From Gammaproteobacteria bacterium (GTDB lineage: Bacteria > Pseudomonadota > Gammaproteobacteria > JAJFKO01), in contig JAJFKO010000064.1 of NCBI GenBank assembly GCA_021773175.1, forward strand, positions 1 through 64,000: a DNA stretch of 64,000 bases, read 5' to 3'. Positions 51,872 to 61,325 of the stretch are shown here, one piece after another (positions within the stretch are counted from its first letter, which is position 1; every line of letters begins with the position of its first letter). The notes below the pieces were generated by a model. That model was not told the origin of the DNA. It saw nothing but the letters and a program-made list of their open reading frames with translations, and ran no database searches. Position numbers and translations under genes: made by a program.

Positions 51872-54800
51872 ATGCAAGGGGAAGCACTTAAGGTAGAACA
51901 GGAACCTATCATTTGGGCGGTGAATCTCAGAAGTTTTCCATTAGAGATGAGTAGGAAGTTTTCTGAAAGAAAAGATGGGAAATGGCAAAGTAGAACAGAT
52001 ACTGTCGCGATAACAGACTACCTTAAGCTCTTAGCAGAATTTTTACTGCAGCAGGCTGAGAATGGTAATATAATTTATTTAAATGTTCCCGGCGAAACTT
52101 CCAAAGAATATCCTATGTTTGATGAACTTCTTAGACACGAAAATGTAAGGAAGGACGATTACTTCTATCGTATAGTTATGCCTGGTGAGGATGAGATCGA
52201 AAAAGTCATTTCTCTAAAATCATCTGAGGATGAGTGGGCGTCAGATAAAGAATTTTTAACTGCGAAAAAGCATTGGCGTTGTACCTATGAAACTATTGCA
52301 CTTCTTCCTCCTGTATCACCAAAAGGAAGTGGAGACCTAGAAGATAATGCTAGAATTCAAGAAACTTATTGGAAGGAAGTACAAGATGGTCTTAGAGGAG
52401 TTCTAGAAAACGTTTATGTTATGCTAAGAGAGGAAAAAGAAAAAGCAGAAGCAGCAGCGCCGCCAGAAGCAACACCAGCAGCAACACCAGCAGCAACACC
52501 AGCAGCAGCACTAGAAGCAGCACTAGAAGCAGCACCACCAGAAGCAACACCAACAGCCGCAACGCCAGCACCAGAGGCGGCAGCATCTGAAAAACAGAGT
52601 GGGAGTAATGGCGGTAATAAGCAATGGGTGGTTGATGTTGGAAGCTTTCCATTAGAGACACATCGATTTATAAATATTAATGAAAAAGAAGGTAGTTGGA
52701 AAGCAGAAAAGACAGATCCCGTTGCGATAACTTCATACCTTAATGATTTAGCAGAGTTCTTACAAGAACAAGTTGAGAGAGGTAACCGTGTTATCTTGAA
52801 GCTTCCTTCTACTGCGTCTAAAGAATATGCTATGTTTGCAAGTCTAGCTAGAAATGAATTAGTTACTATTGTCGAAGAAATTGATGATTCTGTTCTAGCT
52901 AGTGATGATGAAGATGTTATCTTACTACGATCATCTAGAAAAGTTATGACTCCAGGCAGAGAACCTTTAGATATTAAAGAAGAAGATGGTTACACCCGTG
53001 TTTCTACACGTATTCCACCTGCTTCAGAATATGGAAGCCATGATAGAAAAGATAACGCTACAATTCAACAAATCTGTGGGATGACTTTGCAAAGTAGTCT
53101 TAGTAAAGTTGCTGAAGGAATATATAGTACGGCCGCTTTAGTAACTAAAGCATTAGCGGCTTCAACGCCGGCAGCACCAACAGCAGCACCAACAGCAGCA
53201 CCAACAGTAGCACCAACAGTAGCGACGCCAACAGCAGCGACGCCAACAGCAACGGCGGCACCAACAGCGACTCCAGCAGCGGCTCCACCAGCGGCTCCAA
53301 CAGCAGCGGCTCCAACAGCGGCGGCTCCAGCAGCGGCGGCTCCAGCAGCTCCAGCGCCAACTGCAACTGATAAACCAAAACCTTACGTAAAATGGCAACC
53401 AAAAACATGGCAACCAAACGAACGTGATGCAACAGCTGCCGAGATAAAGGCACAGCGAGAATTGAAACACATGCTCTCGACACTAGATTTACATAGTCGC
53501 AAGTTTGTTCCAACAAGAGATGAGTTTCTAGTTGCTGCGGTATACCAAGCTCAATACTTAATAGAAGCTTATCCAGATAAAGCTCAACTTGTCAGAGTGG
53601 CAGAAGTTAGTATTTTAACGGGTACTATGGAAATTCCTGATCTCTGGGCTGAGGAATATAGCGAGGCAGATTTACCGGCAATTAATTTTTTTCGGCAAGT
53701 TCTGATTGAAGCGCAATTAGATAATCTACAAGCTAGTATTGATCAAGAGAGAAGAGAGCTAGCCTCTAACTCAAGATTATATGTAAATAGAGTAGGAAGA
53801 ATTCCTCTAGTTAATATTAAAAATGATTACAGACATTCAGCTCAGCGAATTGCTAAGTATGAGCACACAATGCAAGAGCTGTTAGCTTTACGTGGTGAAA
53901 GTTATAAACAATCAATGACTGATGATGTAAGTCTGGATGGGCTTGAGCCAGATAAACTTCCTAAAATTAAACAAAAGGTAAAAGATTATGATGAACGTAG
54001 AGTCGCTAATGTACAACAACAGTGCCAAGATGCTGTCAAAAGAACAGTTCAATATTACAGAGATACTTTAGGTTCGCAATGGGATAGTGTAGAAGAGCTT
54101 AGTCCTATAGAAACCATTGTCGCTGAAGCACCTGAATGGCCAGCTCTGTTAACAACAAAGGAAATTACAGAAATAGGAGACGCAGCTGAAGCCAGAGTTG
54201 CTGCAGAAGCAGAGCAGATTTCAGAACTTGCTGTTTCACTAGCAAAATTAAATTTTGTTTATGTTACTCTGGATGATGCAATAAAACCCTTAGAAAAGAG
54301 ACTAAAAGGCACGGAACGATCAAAAGAGCCACCTTATGTTGCTGCAAATAATATTTTATTAGAATTAATCGCATTAAGAGCCCTACTGAATACAAGTATA
54401 CGTGGAGAGGGCGTCAACCTATTGGAAAGTGTACCTGCCGCATGGGAGCATATAGGAAGGTTATGTAGTAATGAAGAGGCAGATAATATTTATAAGCTAC
54501 TAGAAAAAAAACTTGCTGTTTCTGATGACTATCCTGGCTTAGACGATGGTAACGAGGTTACTGCACTACGAGGCTTATTACAAAAACCTCTCGAGAATGT
54601 GCAATATTGGAAAAATCATGTTTTCCCTGAAGGAGGTGAAAGAAGGCCGGTACAAGAGAATATTGATAACGCACAAGAACATATCCTCAAGAGTCAATCT
54701 GGTTCATTAATAGCTGATGCCAAAACTGATCGAGATGCTGCAGCTAAAAAAGCAAAAAGAGCATTTGTGCGTAAAAATAGAAATGCGAAACCAAAACCTA

Positions 54801-54997
54801 AGCTTAAGCCTAAAACAAGATCACCTGAAGCAGATGCTGGCTTAAGCGCTGCTCGAAGCACTACATTTCCTGGTTCTAGAGGTCCTAGTAAAGGTAAAGC
54901 TCCAGCTGGGAAGGCAGCGGCTACAAAAGCTGCTCCTCCACCTGCTGGAAATACAGGTGGAAAATCTTGGTGGAGGCCATGGAGAAGAGGGGGTTGA
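51872..54997 (+). CDS. Large protein with a duplicated unknown domain and Ala/Pro/Thr linkers
   Basis: A 1,041-residue protein. Two related units are visible, about 12-187 and 250-425, each starting W(A/V)V(N/D)..SFPLE, then (D/T).VAIT.YL..LAEFL..Q.E.GN and SKEY.MF. Linkers 188-245 and 428-500 are nearly pure Ala/Pro/Thr/Glu. Residues 505-960 are long helices, and the last 70 residues are basic (Lys/Arg/Pro/Gly), ending WWRPWRRGG. No domain recognised, no signal peptide. GAGGAG precedes the ATG. It follows the kinase-like gene by 95 bases on the same strand, so the two may be a pair. Probably secreted; function unknown. Confidence 0.65.
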   Translation: MQGEALKVEQEPIIWAVNLRSFPLEMSRKFSERKDGKWQSRTDTVAITDYLKLLAEFLLQQAENGNIIYLNVPGETSKEYPMFDELLRHENVRKDDYFYRIVMPGEDEIEKVISLKSSEDEWASDKEFLTAKKHWRCTYETIALLPPVSPKGSGDLEDNARIQETYWKEVQDGLRGVLENVYVMLREEKEKAEAAAPPEATPAATPAATPAAALEAALEAAPPEATPTAATPAPEAAASEKQSGSNGGNKQWVVDVGSFPLETHRFININEKEGSWKAEKTDPVAITSYLNDLAEFLQEQVERGNRVILKLPSTASKEYAMFASLARNELVTIVEEIDDSVLASDDEDVILLRSSRKVMTPGREPLDIKEEDGYTRVSTRIPPASEYGSHDRKDNATIQQICGMTLQSSLSKVAEGIYSTAALVTKALAASTPAAPTAAPTAAPTVAPTVATPTAATPTATAAPTATPAAAPPAAPTAAAPTAAAPAAAAPAAPAPTATDKPKPYVKWQPKTWQPNERDATAAEIKAQRELKHMLSTLDLHSRKFVPTRDEFLVAAVYQAQYLIEAYPDKAQLVRVAEVSILTGTMEIPDLWAEEYSEADLPAINFFRQVLIEAQLDNLQASIDQERRELASNSRLYVNRVGRIPLVNIKNDYRHSAQRIAKYEHTMQELLALRGESYKQSMTDDVSLDGLEPDKLPKIKQKVKDYDERRVANVQQQCQDAVKRTVQYYRDTLGSQWDSVEELSPIETIVAEAPEWPALLTTKEITEIGDAAEARVAAEAEQISELAVSLAKLNFVYVTLDDAIKPLEKRLKGTERSKEPPYVAANNILLELIALRALLNTSIRGEGVNLLESVPAAWEHIGRLCSNEEADNIYKLLEKKLAVSDDYPGLDDGNEVTALRGLLQKPLENVQYWKNHVFPEGGERRPVQENIDNAQEHILKSQSGSLIADAKTDRDAAAKKAKRAFVRKNRNAKPKPKLKPKTRSPEADAGLSAARSTTFPGSRGPSKGKAPAGKAAATKAAPPPAGNTGGKSWWRPWRRGG

Positions 54998-55036
54998 GGT
55001 TGATGCTACTCAGTGGCAACACTGCTTTGTGAGTTA

Positions 55037-55543
55037 TTATGCCTTTCTATCTAGAGTTTGGATATGGAAGCGATGAGCATGCTGTTCATCAATAGCATGC
55101 TCATGGTTCTCAATAACATCCCACTCATCTTTATTCCACTCAGGGAAATAACTATCACCACTGAAACTATGGTCAATGAAAGTTAAATACATCCTATTCG
55201 CAAAAGGTAAAAATAATTTATAAATTTGTGCACCGCCGATAATCATGATTTCTGTTACATCTTCAACTTGTTGAGCGCACTGTATAGCCGCTTCAACATC
55301 ATGGACAACATGGCAACCATCAACCTGATAATCCTGTTGTTGCGTTAAAATGATATTAGTACGTTTTGGTAGTGGACGTCCCATAGACTCATAGGTTTTG
55401 CGCCCCATAATAATCGGTTTCGCCAGCGTTTGTTGTTTAAACCATTGTAGATCATCAGGTAATGACCAGATTAATTGATTATCTGCACCAATAACACGAT
55501 GGGTATCCATCGCTGCGATTAAAGAAATAATGGGTTTTGTCAT
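55037..55543 (-). CDS. folA: Dihydrofolate reductase
   Basis: A 168-residue enzyme making tetrahydrofolate with NADPH. Marks: SLIAAMDTHRVIGADNQLIWSLPDDLQWFK with the catalytic Asp, PIIMGRKTYESMGRPLP, NIILTQQ, and IMIGGAQIYKLFLP. Normal length. It lies 10 bases downstream of higA on the same strand, so it may share that promoter. Confidence 0.97.
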   Translation of the reverse strand: MTKPIISLIAAMDTHRVIGADNQLIWSLPDDLQWFKQQTLAKPIIMGRKTYESMGRPLPKRTNIILTQQQDYQVDGCHVVHDVEAAIQCAQQVEDVTEIMIIGGAQIYKLFLPFANRMYLTFIDHSFSGDSYFPEWNKDEWDVIENHEHAIDEQHAHRFHIQTLDRKA

Positions 55544-55553
55544 GAGAGGCCTA

Positions 55554-55904
55554 TTAGTTTAATAAGGTTTCTGCTGGTATGTGCAGATGTTTAACAAGTT
55601 TACGAATCATATTTAATGATAAAAATCTTTTTCTATTTAAAATTTCAGAGACTCTGGCGCGGGAACCAAGATAAGGTTCTAGATCTTTACGTGTTAGCCC
55701 ACGGCTTTCCATGTAGTATTTAAGTGCTGATGCTGAATCAGGAAATGAAATTGGATGATGTTTTTCTTCATATTTTTCAACAAGGGTGACTAAAATATCT
55801 AGTTTGTCTCCTTGCGGTGTATCAGGCTTAGCATCAAATATTTTATCAATCTCTTTTAATGCCTTATCATAATCGGCTTCTGTTTTAATAGGTTTGATTT
55901 TCAT
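55554..55904 (-). CDS. higA: HigA-type antitoxin (helix-turn-helix)
   Basis: A 116-residue DNA-binding antitoxin. The N-terminal half binds toxin (ADYDKALKEIDKIF, LDILVTLVEKYE). The C-terminal Xre-type HTH reads ALKYYMESRGLTRKDLEPYLGSRARVSEILNRKR. It follows the toxin gene by 11 bases, the normal higBA order. Expected to repress its own promoter. Confidence 0.9.
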   Translation of the reverse strand: MKIKPIKTEADYDKALKEIDKIFDAKPDTPQGDKLDILVTLVEKYEEKHHPISFPDSASALKYYMESRGLTRKDLEPYLGSRARVSEILNRKRFLSLNMIRKLVKHLHIPAETLLN

Positions 55905-55915
55905 AATTAGTCTCT

Positions 55916-56209
55916 CTAAATTATTTTAGCATCAATTGTGTCATATTCTTTGTGTGTGCCAACAAATCTTATATAAGCAATTTGCTGAGCATAGTTAATT
56001 TTGACAATAATTCTATATTTATTGCCTTTAATATTAAAAACCACACGATTATCATTAATGAAGCTTGCATTACGGTATTGATTTTTAATATCTTGGGGCG
56101 ACTGCCATGTCGATATTTTAATATCTTCATACCATGCTTCTAATGACTTTTTCGCTAATCTATGTTTTTTCCAAAACTCTCGAAGCGTTCGTTTTGCGAT
56201 GATTCTCAT
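55916..56209 (-). CDS. higB: HigB-type mRNA interferase toxin
   Basis: A 97-residue RelE/HigB-fold toxin of PF09907 type: MRIIAKRTLREFWKKH start, LEAWYEDIKISTWQSPQDIKNQY, NRVVFNIKGNKYRIIVKINY and IRFVGTHKEYDTI. It cleaves mRNA on the ribosome unless bound by HigA. A palindrome and a -10-like hexamer lie upstream (56219-56239). Confidence 0.9.
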   Translation of the reverse strand: MRIIAKRTLREFWKKHRLAKKSLEAWYEDIKISTWQSPQDIKNQYRNASFINDNRVVFNIKGNKYRIIVKINYAQQIAYIRFVGTHKEYDTIDAKII

Positions 56210-56218
56210 TTTTCCCTC

Positions 56219-56239
56219 AGTATAGTTTGTTCCCGGGAA
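56219..56239 (-). promoter_or_regulatory. higBA promoter/operator candidate
   Basis: On the minus strand TATACT (56219-56224) is a good -10. The perfect palindrome TTCCCGGGAA (56230-56239) sits just upstream of it, in the spacer region, where HigA binding would block transcription. Confidence 0.5.
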
Positions 56240-56298
56240 GGGATCAAGCTAATTTGCATTAAAAAATGAATTTTAGCAGAAGGTATAAGGGCATTCTC

Positions 56299-56856
56299 TC
56301 AGCAATTTGCCATATAATGATTTTTCAACTGTGCATAATGGTCAGCGCTGTATTCCAGATATTGTTTTTCTTCATCAGTTAGTGCACGAACCTTTCTAAC
56401 CGGTGAGCCAACATATAAATAACCGCTTTCTAATTCTTTATTGCTAGGCACTAAACCGCCAGCGCCGACAATGACATGTTGATTGATGATAGCATCATCC
56501 ATGATTATGGCGCCCATGCCAATCAAACATAAATCTTTTAAGATACAACCATGCAACATAACCTTATGACCGATCGTCACTTGGTTACCAATAATCAGTG
56601 GATTGCCTTTAGGATTAAAACTACCGGCATGGTTAACATGTAAGATACTTCCATCTTGAATATTGGTTTTATCGCCAACCGTAACCGTATTAACATCAGC
56701 TCGGATCACCACATTCGGCCATACTGAGCAATCATCGCCAAGTGTGGCTTGGCCAATGACGAGTGCTTGAGGATCAACATATGTTGTGTTGCCAATTTTG
56801 GGAGTATATTCTTTGAATTTGCGTAACATAGCGGTTGTTATTCCTGTTTGTGTCAA
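56299..56856 (-). CDS. Gamma-carbonic-anhydrase-like hexapeptide-repeat protein
   Basis: A 185-residue left-handed beta-helix protein (YrdA/CaiE type). Repeats such as YVDPQALVIGQATLGDDCSVWPNVVIRADVNTVTVGDKTNIQDGSILHV in outline carry the conserved R-A-D and Q-D. The metal-ligand histidines appear in HVNH, GHKVMLHGC and surrounding text. Carbonic anhydrase activity is plausible but not certain in this subfamily. It starts 2 bases after the MFS gene. Confidence 0.88.
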   Translation of the reverse strand: MTQTGITTAMLRKFKEYTPKIGNTTYVDPQALVIGQATLGDDCSVWPNVVIRADVNTVTVGDKTNIQDGSILHVNHAGSFNPKGNPLIIGNQVTIGHKVMLHGCILKDLCLIGMGAIIMDDAIINQHVIVGAGGLVPSNKELESGYLYVGSPVRKVRALTDEEKQYLEYSADHYAQLKNHYMANC

Positions 56857-56858
56857 TC

Positions 56859-58076
56859 CTAATCTTCAGAGATTGAACAATAACGCCAAAATATTAATAT
56901 GGCAATAATAGAAATAGCGATTTGAATCCAATACATACCGCGTAGACTGATGATATTGCTTTCGAAATAAATTAAGCCATAAATGATTAGAATAAATAAT
57001 CCTGATAGAAAGTTGAATACTGACTGTACACGACCTTGAAACTCTAGTGCTGTTAGCTCTTGTGCGCGTGTGATAAGTAGCGGCCAAGCAGAATAAGTAA
57101 GGCCAATTAAGAAATAAAGGATATCAGCTGAAAATATAAACTTAACATTTTTAAATAGATAAAAACAAATAGGTGTAATTAGCAATTCAATAAGCAATAC
57201 TTTTTCAAGGCTAAATTTATCAGCGAAATAAGGGCTGAATATTCCACCTAACACAACGCCAATAGAGAGTGCTGCTTCAATTTCTCCAAACTGACCGACA
57301 CTTGCATGTAAGGCATGTTTAGCGAAGGGGGCGAGCAATACCGGTGCTGTCATGAATTCCGCTAAAATAATAGCTTGCAAAGAATAGATAGTTAGCAATT
57401 TTTTACGGACAATTAAATATTGTATCCCCGCATTAAAATCATCAATGATGGCTCGCAACACACTACTTCTGACAGCTTTGATAATGCCATCTTTGTGCTT
57501 AACAAATAGAATAGTAACGGTTGCAATTAAATAGCAGATCACATTAATTAAAAATGTTGTTTTAATGGACGTTAAGGCAATGATCAAGCCTGCTAAACCC
57601 ATACCACTAATATTGCCTAACTCATAAGCGATATCAATGGCTGCATTTGCATTCAGTAAATCTTTTTCAGATACGATTTCACGGGTTAGCGCCATCGAGG
57701 CTGGCATATAAAGTGCGAGGCCAATACTTAGTGTTGCAGATAATAAGTAAATATAAGCATTGCCCATATGCTTTGAATACAGTAGCCAGAAAATCAGTAA
57801 AATGAGAGCGCGAACAAAATTTGAAATAAATACGCACCATTTCCGATTAAATCGATCGACCAGCACACCAAAGAATGGACTAACAATAGCGTTAGGTCCC
57901 CAAAAGCAGGTTAACAAAATCGCCATATGGCTAATGGAGCCTGTTGCATTTAACACTAACCAGGACATCGCAATATAAGTAATACCATTACCAAACGTTG
58001 AGGTAATACAGCTGATGAGAAACCAACTGAAAGATATATTTTTAAATAACGCTATACGCTCTTTGAAGTGTGACAT
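56859..58076 (-). CDS. MFS transporter
   Basis: A 405-residue inner-membrane permease with about 12 hydrophobic segments. The loop FFGVLVDRFNRKW (the D-R-x-x-R-R loop between helices 2 and 3) and ARSTT-like loop signals fit the MFS_3 (enterobactin-exporter) type. The substrate is unknown; the closest known pattern is drug/siderophore exporters. Probably co-transcribed with the hexapeptide-repeat gene. Confidence 0.88.
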   Translation of the reverse strand: MSHFKERIALFKNISFSWFLISCITSTFGNGITYIAMSWLVLNATGSISHMAILLTCFWGPNAIVSPFFGVLVDRFNRKWCVFISNFVRALILLIFWLLYSKHMGNAYIYLLSATLSIGLALYMPASMALTREIVSEKDLLNANAAIDIAYELGNISGMGLAGLIIALTSIKTTFLINVICYLIATVTILFVKHKDGIIKAVRSSVLRAIIDDFNAGIQYLIVRKKLLTIYSLQAIILAEFMTAPVLLAPFAKHALHASVGQFGEIEAALSIGVVLGGIFSPYFADKFSLEKVLLIELLITPICFYLFKNVKFIFSADILYFLIGLTYSAWPLLITRAQELTALEFQGRVQSVFNFLSGLFILIIYGLIYFESNIISLRGMYWIQIAISIIAILIFWRYCSISED

Positions 58077-58220
58077 GGTATTTTTACTTTGACTATAATT
58101 TTCTTATAATGGTATATACTTAACTCGACTGTAGAATATACAATAAAATAAGTTAATAACATATTAAAAAGAGAATTAAATTATAATTATATCCAACTGT
58201 GTAATGACAAGGAGCTGAAG

Positions 58221-59024
58221 ATGTCTTTTACTCAATGGGGCTTATCTAGCAAAGACAATGACGCTCAAAAACAGCCTCATGTTATCAAACGAGTTTGGAC
58301 TCACGCGAACATGAGACAAGCATATAATGCTCATCTTAACGTAGAAGTCACTACTAACCCTCATGAGGAGAGACCTATTTTAACTCGAGATTTGAACCGT
58401 ACTCGATGCTGGGTTTATTTACGAGACGGCGAAAGTTTTGCTGATTTTAAAGCGGGTTTACAAGGACAAGTTACGGGTATAGGAGATAACTTTAGTTATA
58501 CTCAAGGTGATTTGATGGGAGGTGGAGAGATTATTTTGTTATATATGAATATGGTTGGATACGCATCAACAAAACAAAGCTTAGCATTTAAAAATGACGC
58601 TGATGAGTTTGCTAGCTTTTGTATAATGCATTATGAAAATAATGGGCAACAAGGTTGGATGATTAGCATTTTAAAAAATCCTTTGGATACTACTAAAATG
58701 CAAGCTGTGACATATGAACTCAATTGGCCACAATCTCCAAGTGTTAATGAAATTATTGCTTCTGTATCTTGCCCGTTGATAGATGCACTTGGAGAATTGC
58801 CATTTTGTTTTGGCGCAGAATCATTAAGGAAAAGTGGTTTATTGGCTATGTTAATAGATTCAGCAACAGGCCAAGTTAATATCGACGCGATGTTAAGCTT
58901 ACAAAATGCCTTCAAACCAGAGCAAAAAGGCGGCCAAAGTAAAGATGACGGACAAGGCCTTGAGCTATCAGCACTTCTAGGCAGTATTCAACAAAAATCT
59001 TTACATAGAAAAAGAAAGCCGTGA
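58221..59024 (+). CDS. Orphan protein of unknown function
   Basis: A 267-residue soluble protein (MSFTQWGLSSKDNDAQKQPH start, HVIKRVWTHANMRQAYNAH, then beta-rich text and a C-terminal Lys/Gln-rich tail ending HRKRKP). AAGGAG precedes the ATG. No domain or signal peptide recognised. The polar composition and lack of family suggest a lineage-restricted, possibly secreted protein. Confidence 0.6.
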   Translation: MSFTQWGLSSKDNDAQKQPHVIKRVWTHANMRQAYNAHLNVEVTTNPHEERPILTRDLNRTRCWVYLRDGESFADFKAGLQGQVTGIGDNFSYTQGDLMGGGEIILLYMNMVGYASTKQSLAFKNDADEFASFCIMHYENNGQQGWMISILKNPLDTTKMQAVTYELNWPQSPSVNEIIASVSCPLIDALGELPFCFGAESLRKSGLLAMLIDSATGQVNIDAMLSLQNAFKPEQKGGQSKDDGQGLELSALLGSIQQKSLHRKRKP

Positions 59025-59063
59025 TGAAGCCCTGAATTAAAAACAATTTAATTCAATTTTATA

Positions 59064-60416
59064 TTATGTCATCGTTACCAATTCTTCCGCACTGGTCGGA
59101 TGTATCGCAACAGTATTATCGAAATTAGCTTTAGTCGCACCCATTTTAATTGCAACAGCAAAGCCTTGTAACATTTCATCGGCGCCATGACCGATGATGT
59201 GACAGCCAATGACTTTTTCTTCTTTACCAAGTGTTACAAGTTTCATAGCTGTTTTGGGAGCATGCTTGGTAAAACCAACAGACATCGCTTTAAACGTTGA
59301 TGTATAGATTTTAATATTTTCAGCACCATGCTTTTTGATGGCCTCAGGCTCGGTTAAACCCACGGTGCCAATCGGTGGATGACTGAAAACAACACTAGCA
59401 ATATTGTCATAATCTAAATGCAAATCAGGCTGATTATTGAAAATACGATTTGCTAAGCGTCGGCCAGCTGCAATCGCCACCGGCGTTAATTCCTTTTGTC
59501 CGCTAATGTCCCCTAAAGCATAAATACCTTCAATTGCAGTATTTTGATAATCATCAACGGCAATATAACCACGTTCATTGGCTGCTAAGCCAGTTGCACT
59601 TAAATTTAATGGTTCAGTATTCGGCGCGCGACCAATCGCTAATAGAATTTTATCGAAGCCATCAATTGTGTTGCCATTAGTGCAGGTTAAACTGTAATTA
59701 TTGTCAGCTACTTTTTGTAATGATTGCGGTACATGCTCAGTACGAATATCGATGCCCATGTCATGCATGTGTTGCATTAACATGTCATATAACATCGGAT
59801 CAAATTTACGTAATGCTTTATCTTTTCTTAAAAACCACGTGACTTTGCTGCCTAATGCTTTAAGCATGCCAGCTAATTCAACAGCAATATAGCCAGCACC
59901 AACCACGGCAACATGCTTGGGTTGTTGTGTTAATGCAAAGAAGCCATTGGAATCAATGCCATATTCAGCGCCAGGTAAATCCGGCATTTTGGGTTCACCG
60001 CCTGCGGCAATAATAATATGTTTAGCTGTATAAGTTTCGCCATTAACGTCTAAGGTTTTGTCGCTAATAAAGCGAGCTGTACCGCGAATCAATGTAACTT
60101 TATTCTGCTCAAGTTTATTTGCATAAATATCATTGAGGTTGCGGATATAATTTTCACGAGCATTCACTAAATGTTGCCAGTCTAAGCCTTGATAATCGAG
60201 TTTAAAACCGTAATCTTCGGCGTTATGGATTGTTTCCGCAATATTTGCTGCAAACCACATTATTTTTTTGGGAACACAACCGACATTAACGCAAGTGCCG
60301 CCGAGTTTGCCATGTTCGATCACCGCGCATTTCGCGCCGAAGCTTGCTGCTCGATTCGCTGCAGCAACACCGCCGCTACCGCCACCAATACAAATTAAAT
60401 CGAATGTTGTGGTCAT
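59064..60416 (-). CDS. gor: Glutathione-disulfide reductase
   Basis: A 450-residue FAD enzyme using NADPH to reduce GSSG. Redox pair [13 protein letters not shown] (Cys42, Cys47), FAD loop [15 protein letters not shown] loop [22 protein letters not shown], and C-terminal HPTSAEELV with the catalytic His. Length and cysteine positions agree with E. coli Gor. Monocistronic. Confidence 0.97.
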   Translation of the reverse strand: MTTTFDLICIGGGSGGVAAANRAASFGAKCAVIEHGKLGGTCVNVGCVPKKIMWFAANIAETIHNAEDYGFKLDYQGLDWQHLVNARENYIRNLNDIYANKLEQNKVTLIRGTARFISDKTLDVNGETYTAKHIIIAAGGEPKMPDLPGAEYGIDSNGFFALTQQPKHVAVVGAGYIAVELAGMLKALGSKVTWFLRKDKALRKFDPMLYDMLMQHMHDMGIDIRTEHVPQSLQKVADNNYSLTCTNGNTIDGFDKILLAIGRAPNTEPLNLSATGLAANERGYIAVDDYQNTAIEGIYALGDISGQKELTPVAIAAGRRLANRIFNNQPDLHLDYDNIASVVFSHPPIGTVGLTEPEAIKKHGAENIKIYTSTFKAMSVGFTKHAPKTAMKLVTLGKEEKVIGCHIIGHGADEMLQGFAVAIKMGATKANFDNTVAIHPTSAEELVTMT

Positions 60417-60552
60417 GCTTTTCTAAGTCCTGTTTTTTTAATTTTTCAAGAATCTGTTACAAAATGTTACAAAACCTTACAGTTCTGCAATATAAAGTGG
60501 TTTAAATATGCTTAACTTTAACTAAGTCTATCAATAAATTAGGATTTTAGTG

Positions 60553-61125
60553 ATGTTTCCCGTTGAATGCGACATTTCTCATGAAAAAGATTCCGTTTTA
60601 ATCGCAAAACCACGCAAGTTAAAACAATTACTTTCTATTCAAGCGATTGAAGAACGCTACCATCATAAACTGGCGGTTGCGACGTCAATATTTTCTCATG
60701 CTGTTGCCCGTCATCAAGATCAAGTGATTTGTTCGACATTACCGCAATTAAAACAGTTAGTTCAGCATTTACAACGTGATAAAGAATTACAAACTGTTAT
60801 TCATGCGGAAGAAAAGATTTTTCCAGAATCGCCAAATTGTGATTATGTGGTGGCAAGTATTGTTAATCATTTTAAAGGAAAATATCCAGGCAGACTTTTT
60901 GGCAAAGTGGTTGCGCGTGGCAATGTTGTTATGCTCTTAGCCAGTGGTCGACAAGCACAAGATCATTATCATACAGCGTTTATTGCCCCCATTATTGATG
61001 AAGATAACCAAGTTAGTTTACATGTTATCGATCCCTTTACGGCTAAAACAACCCCTCCCAATATTCGTAAGTGGTTAGCACGTATTAAATCAGATGATAT
61101 TGCCTTTTTTTATCAAAGCCGTTAA
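60553..61125 (+). CDS. Orphan protein with a protein-glutaminase-like Cys-His-Asp arrangement
   Basis: A 190-residue protein, no signal peptide. The C-terminal half shows NCDYVVASI (Cys96), LFGKVVARGNVVML, YHTAFIAPII (His140) and LHVIDPFTAK (Asp160), then IRKWLARI. The Cys-to-His and His-to-Asp distances (44 and 20) and the surrounding text (K-v..G, YH.A..aPi, viDP, W) resemble protein-glutamine deamidases (protein glutaminase type). This is my reading of the pattern, not a database match. The ATG at 60553 has AGGA 8 bases upstream; a GTG just before it is the alternative. Possible effector. Followed by a MITE. Confidence 0.6.
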   Translation: MFPVECDISHEKDSVLIAKPRKLKQLLSIQAIEERYHHKLAVATSIFSHAVARHQDQVICSTLPQLKQLVQHLQRDKELQTVIHAEEKIFPESPNCDYVVASIVNHFKGKYPGRLFGKVVARGNVVMLLASGRQAQDHYHTAFIAPIIDEDNQVSLHVIDPFTAKTTPPNIRKWLARIKSDDIAFFYQSR

Positions 61126-61143
61126 ATTGCGTATCTTTACCAA

Positions 61144-61302
61144 CAGGACTTACGCTAAACCCCAAGGTCAAGGCAATCATGTTTTCAAAATAACCGATAG
61201 TGTAGACAATACGTGAGGTTTTTTGACAACATTAGCCTGTGCCATGCCTGTGCCCTTTGGGTATGGGTATAACGAAGAGATTGGAGTTTAGCGTAAGTCC
61301 TG
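61144..61302. repeat. MITE-like element, 159 bp, inverted relative to the 37571 copy
   Basis: Ends CAGGACTTACGCTAAAC and GTTTAGCGTAAGTCCTG. The reverse complement follows the 37571 element closely (CCAATCTCTTCGTTA at one end; CTATCGGTTATTTTGAAAAC near the other) but has about 36 extra bases with GGGCACAGGCA. The last bases lie 24 bases before the prlC start. Confidence 0.85.
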
Positions 61303-61325
61303 ACCAATTTAAGAGGCTATCGCTA

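Noticed and set aside
52419-52661. Leu-repeat minus-strand frame
   Set aside because: Mirror of the first Ala/Pro/Thr/Glu linker of the 51872 gene, not a membrane protein.
53145-53516. Leu-rich minus-strand open frame of 123 codons
   Set aside because: It is the shadow of the Ala/Pro/Thr linker of the 51872 gene, where repeated codons keep the opposite strand open.
61239-61325. Longer N terminus for the M3 peptidase
   Set aside because: Those 29 codons run through the MITE; the family start and ribosome site lie at 61326.
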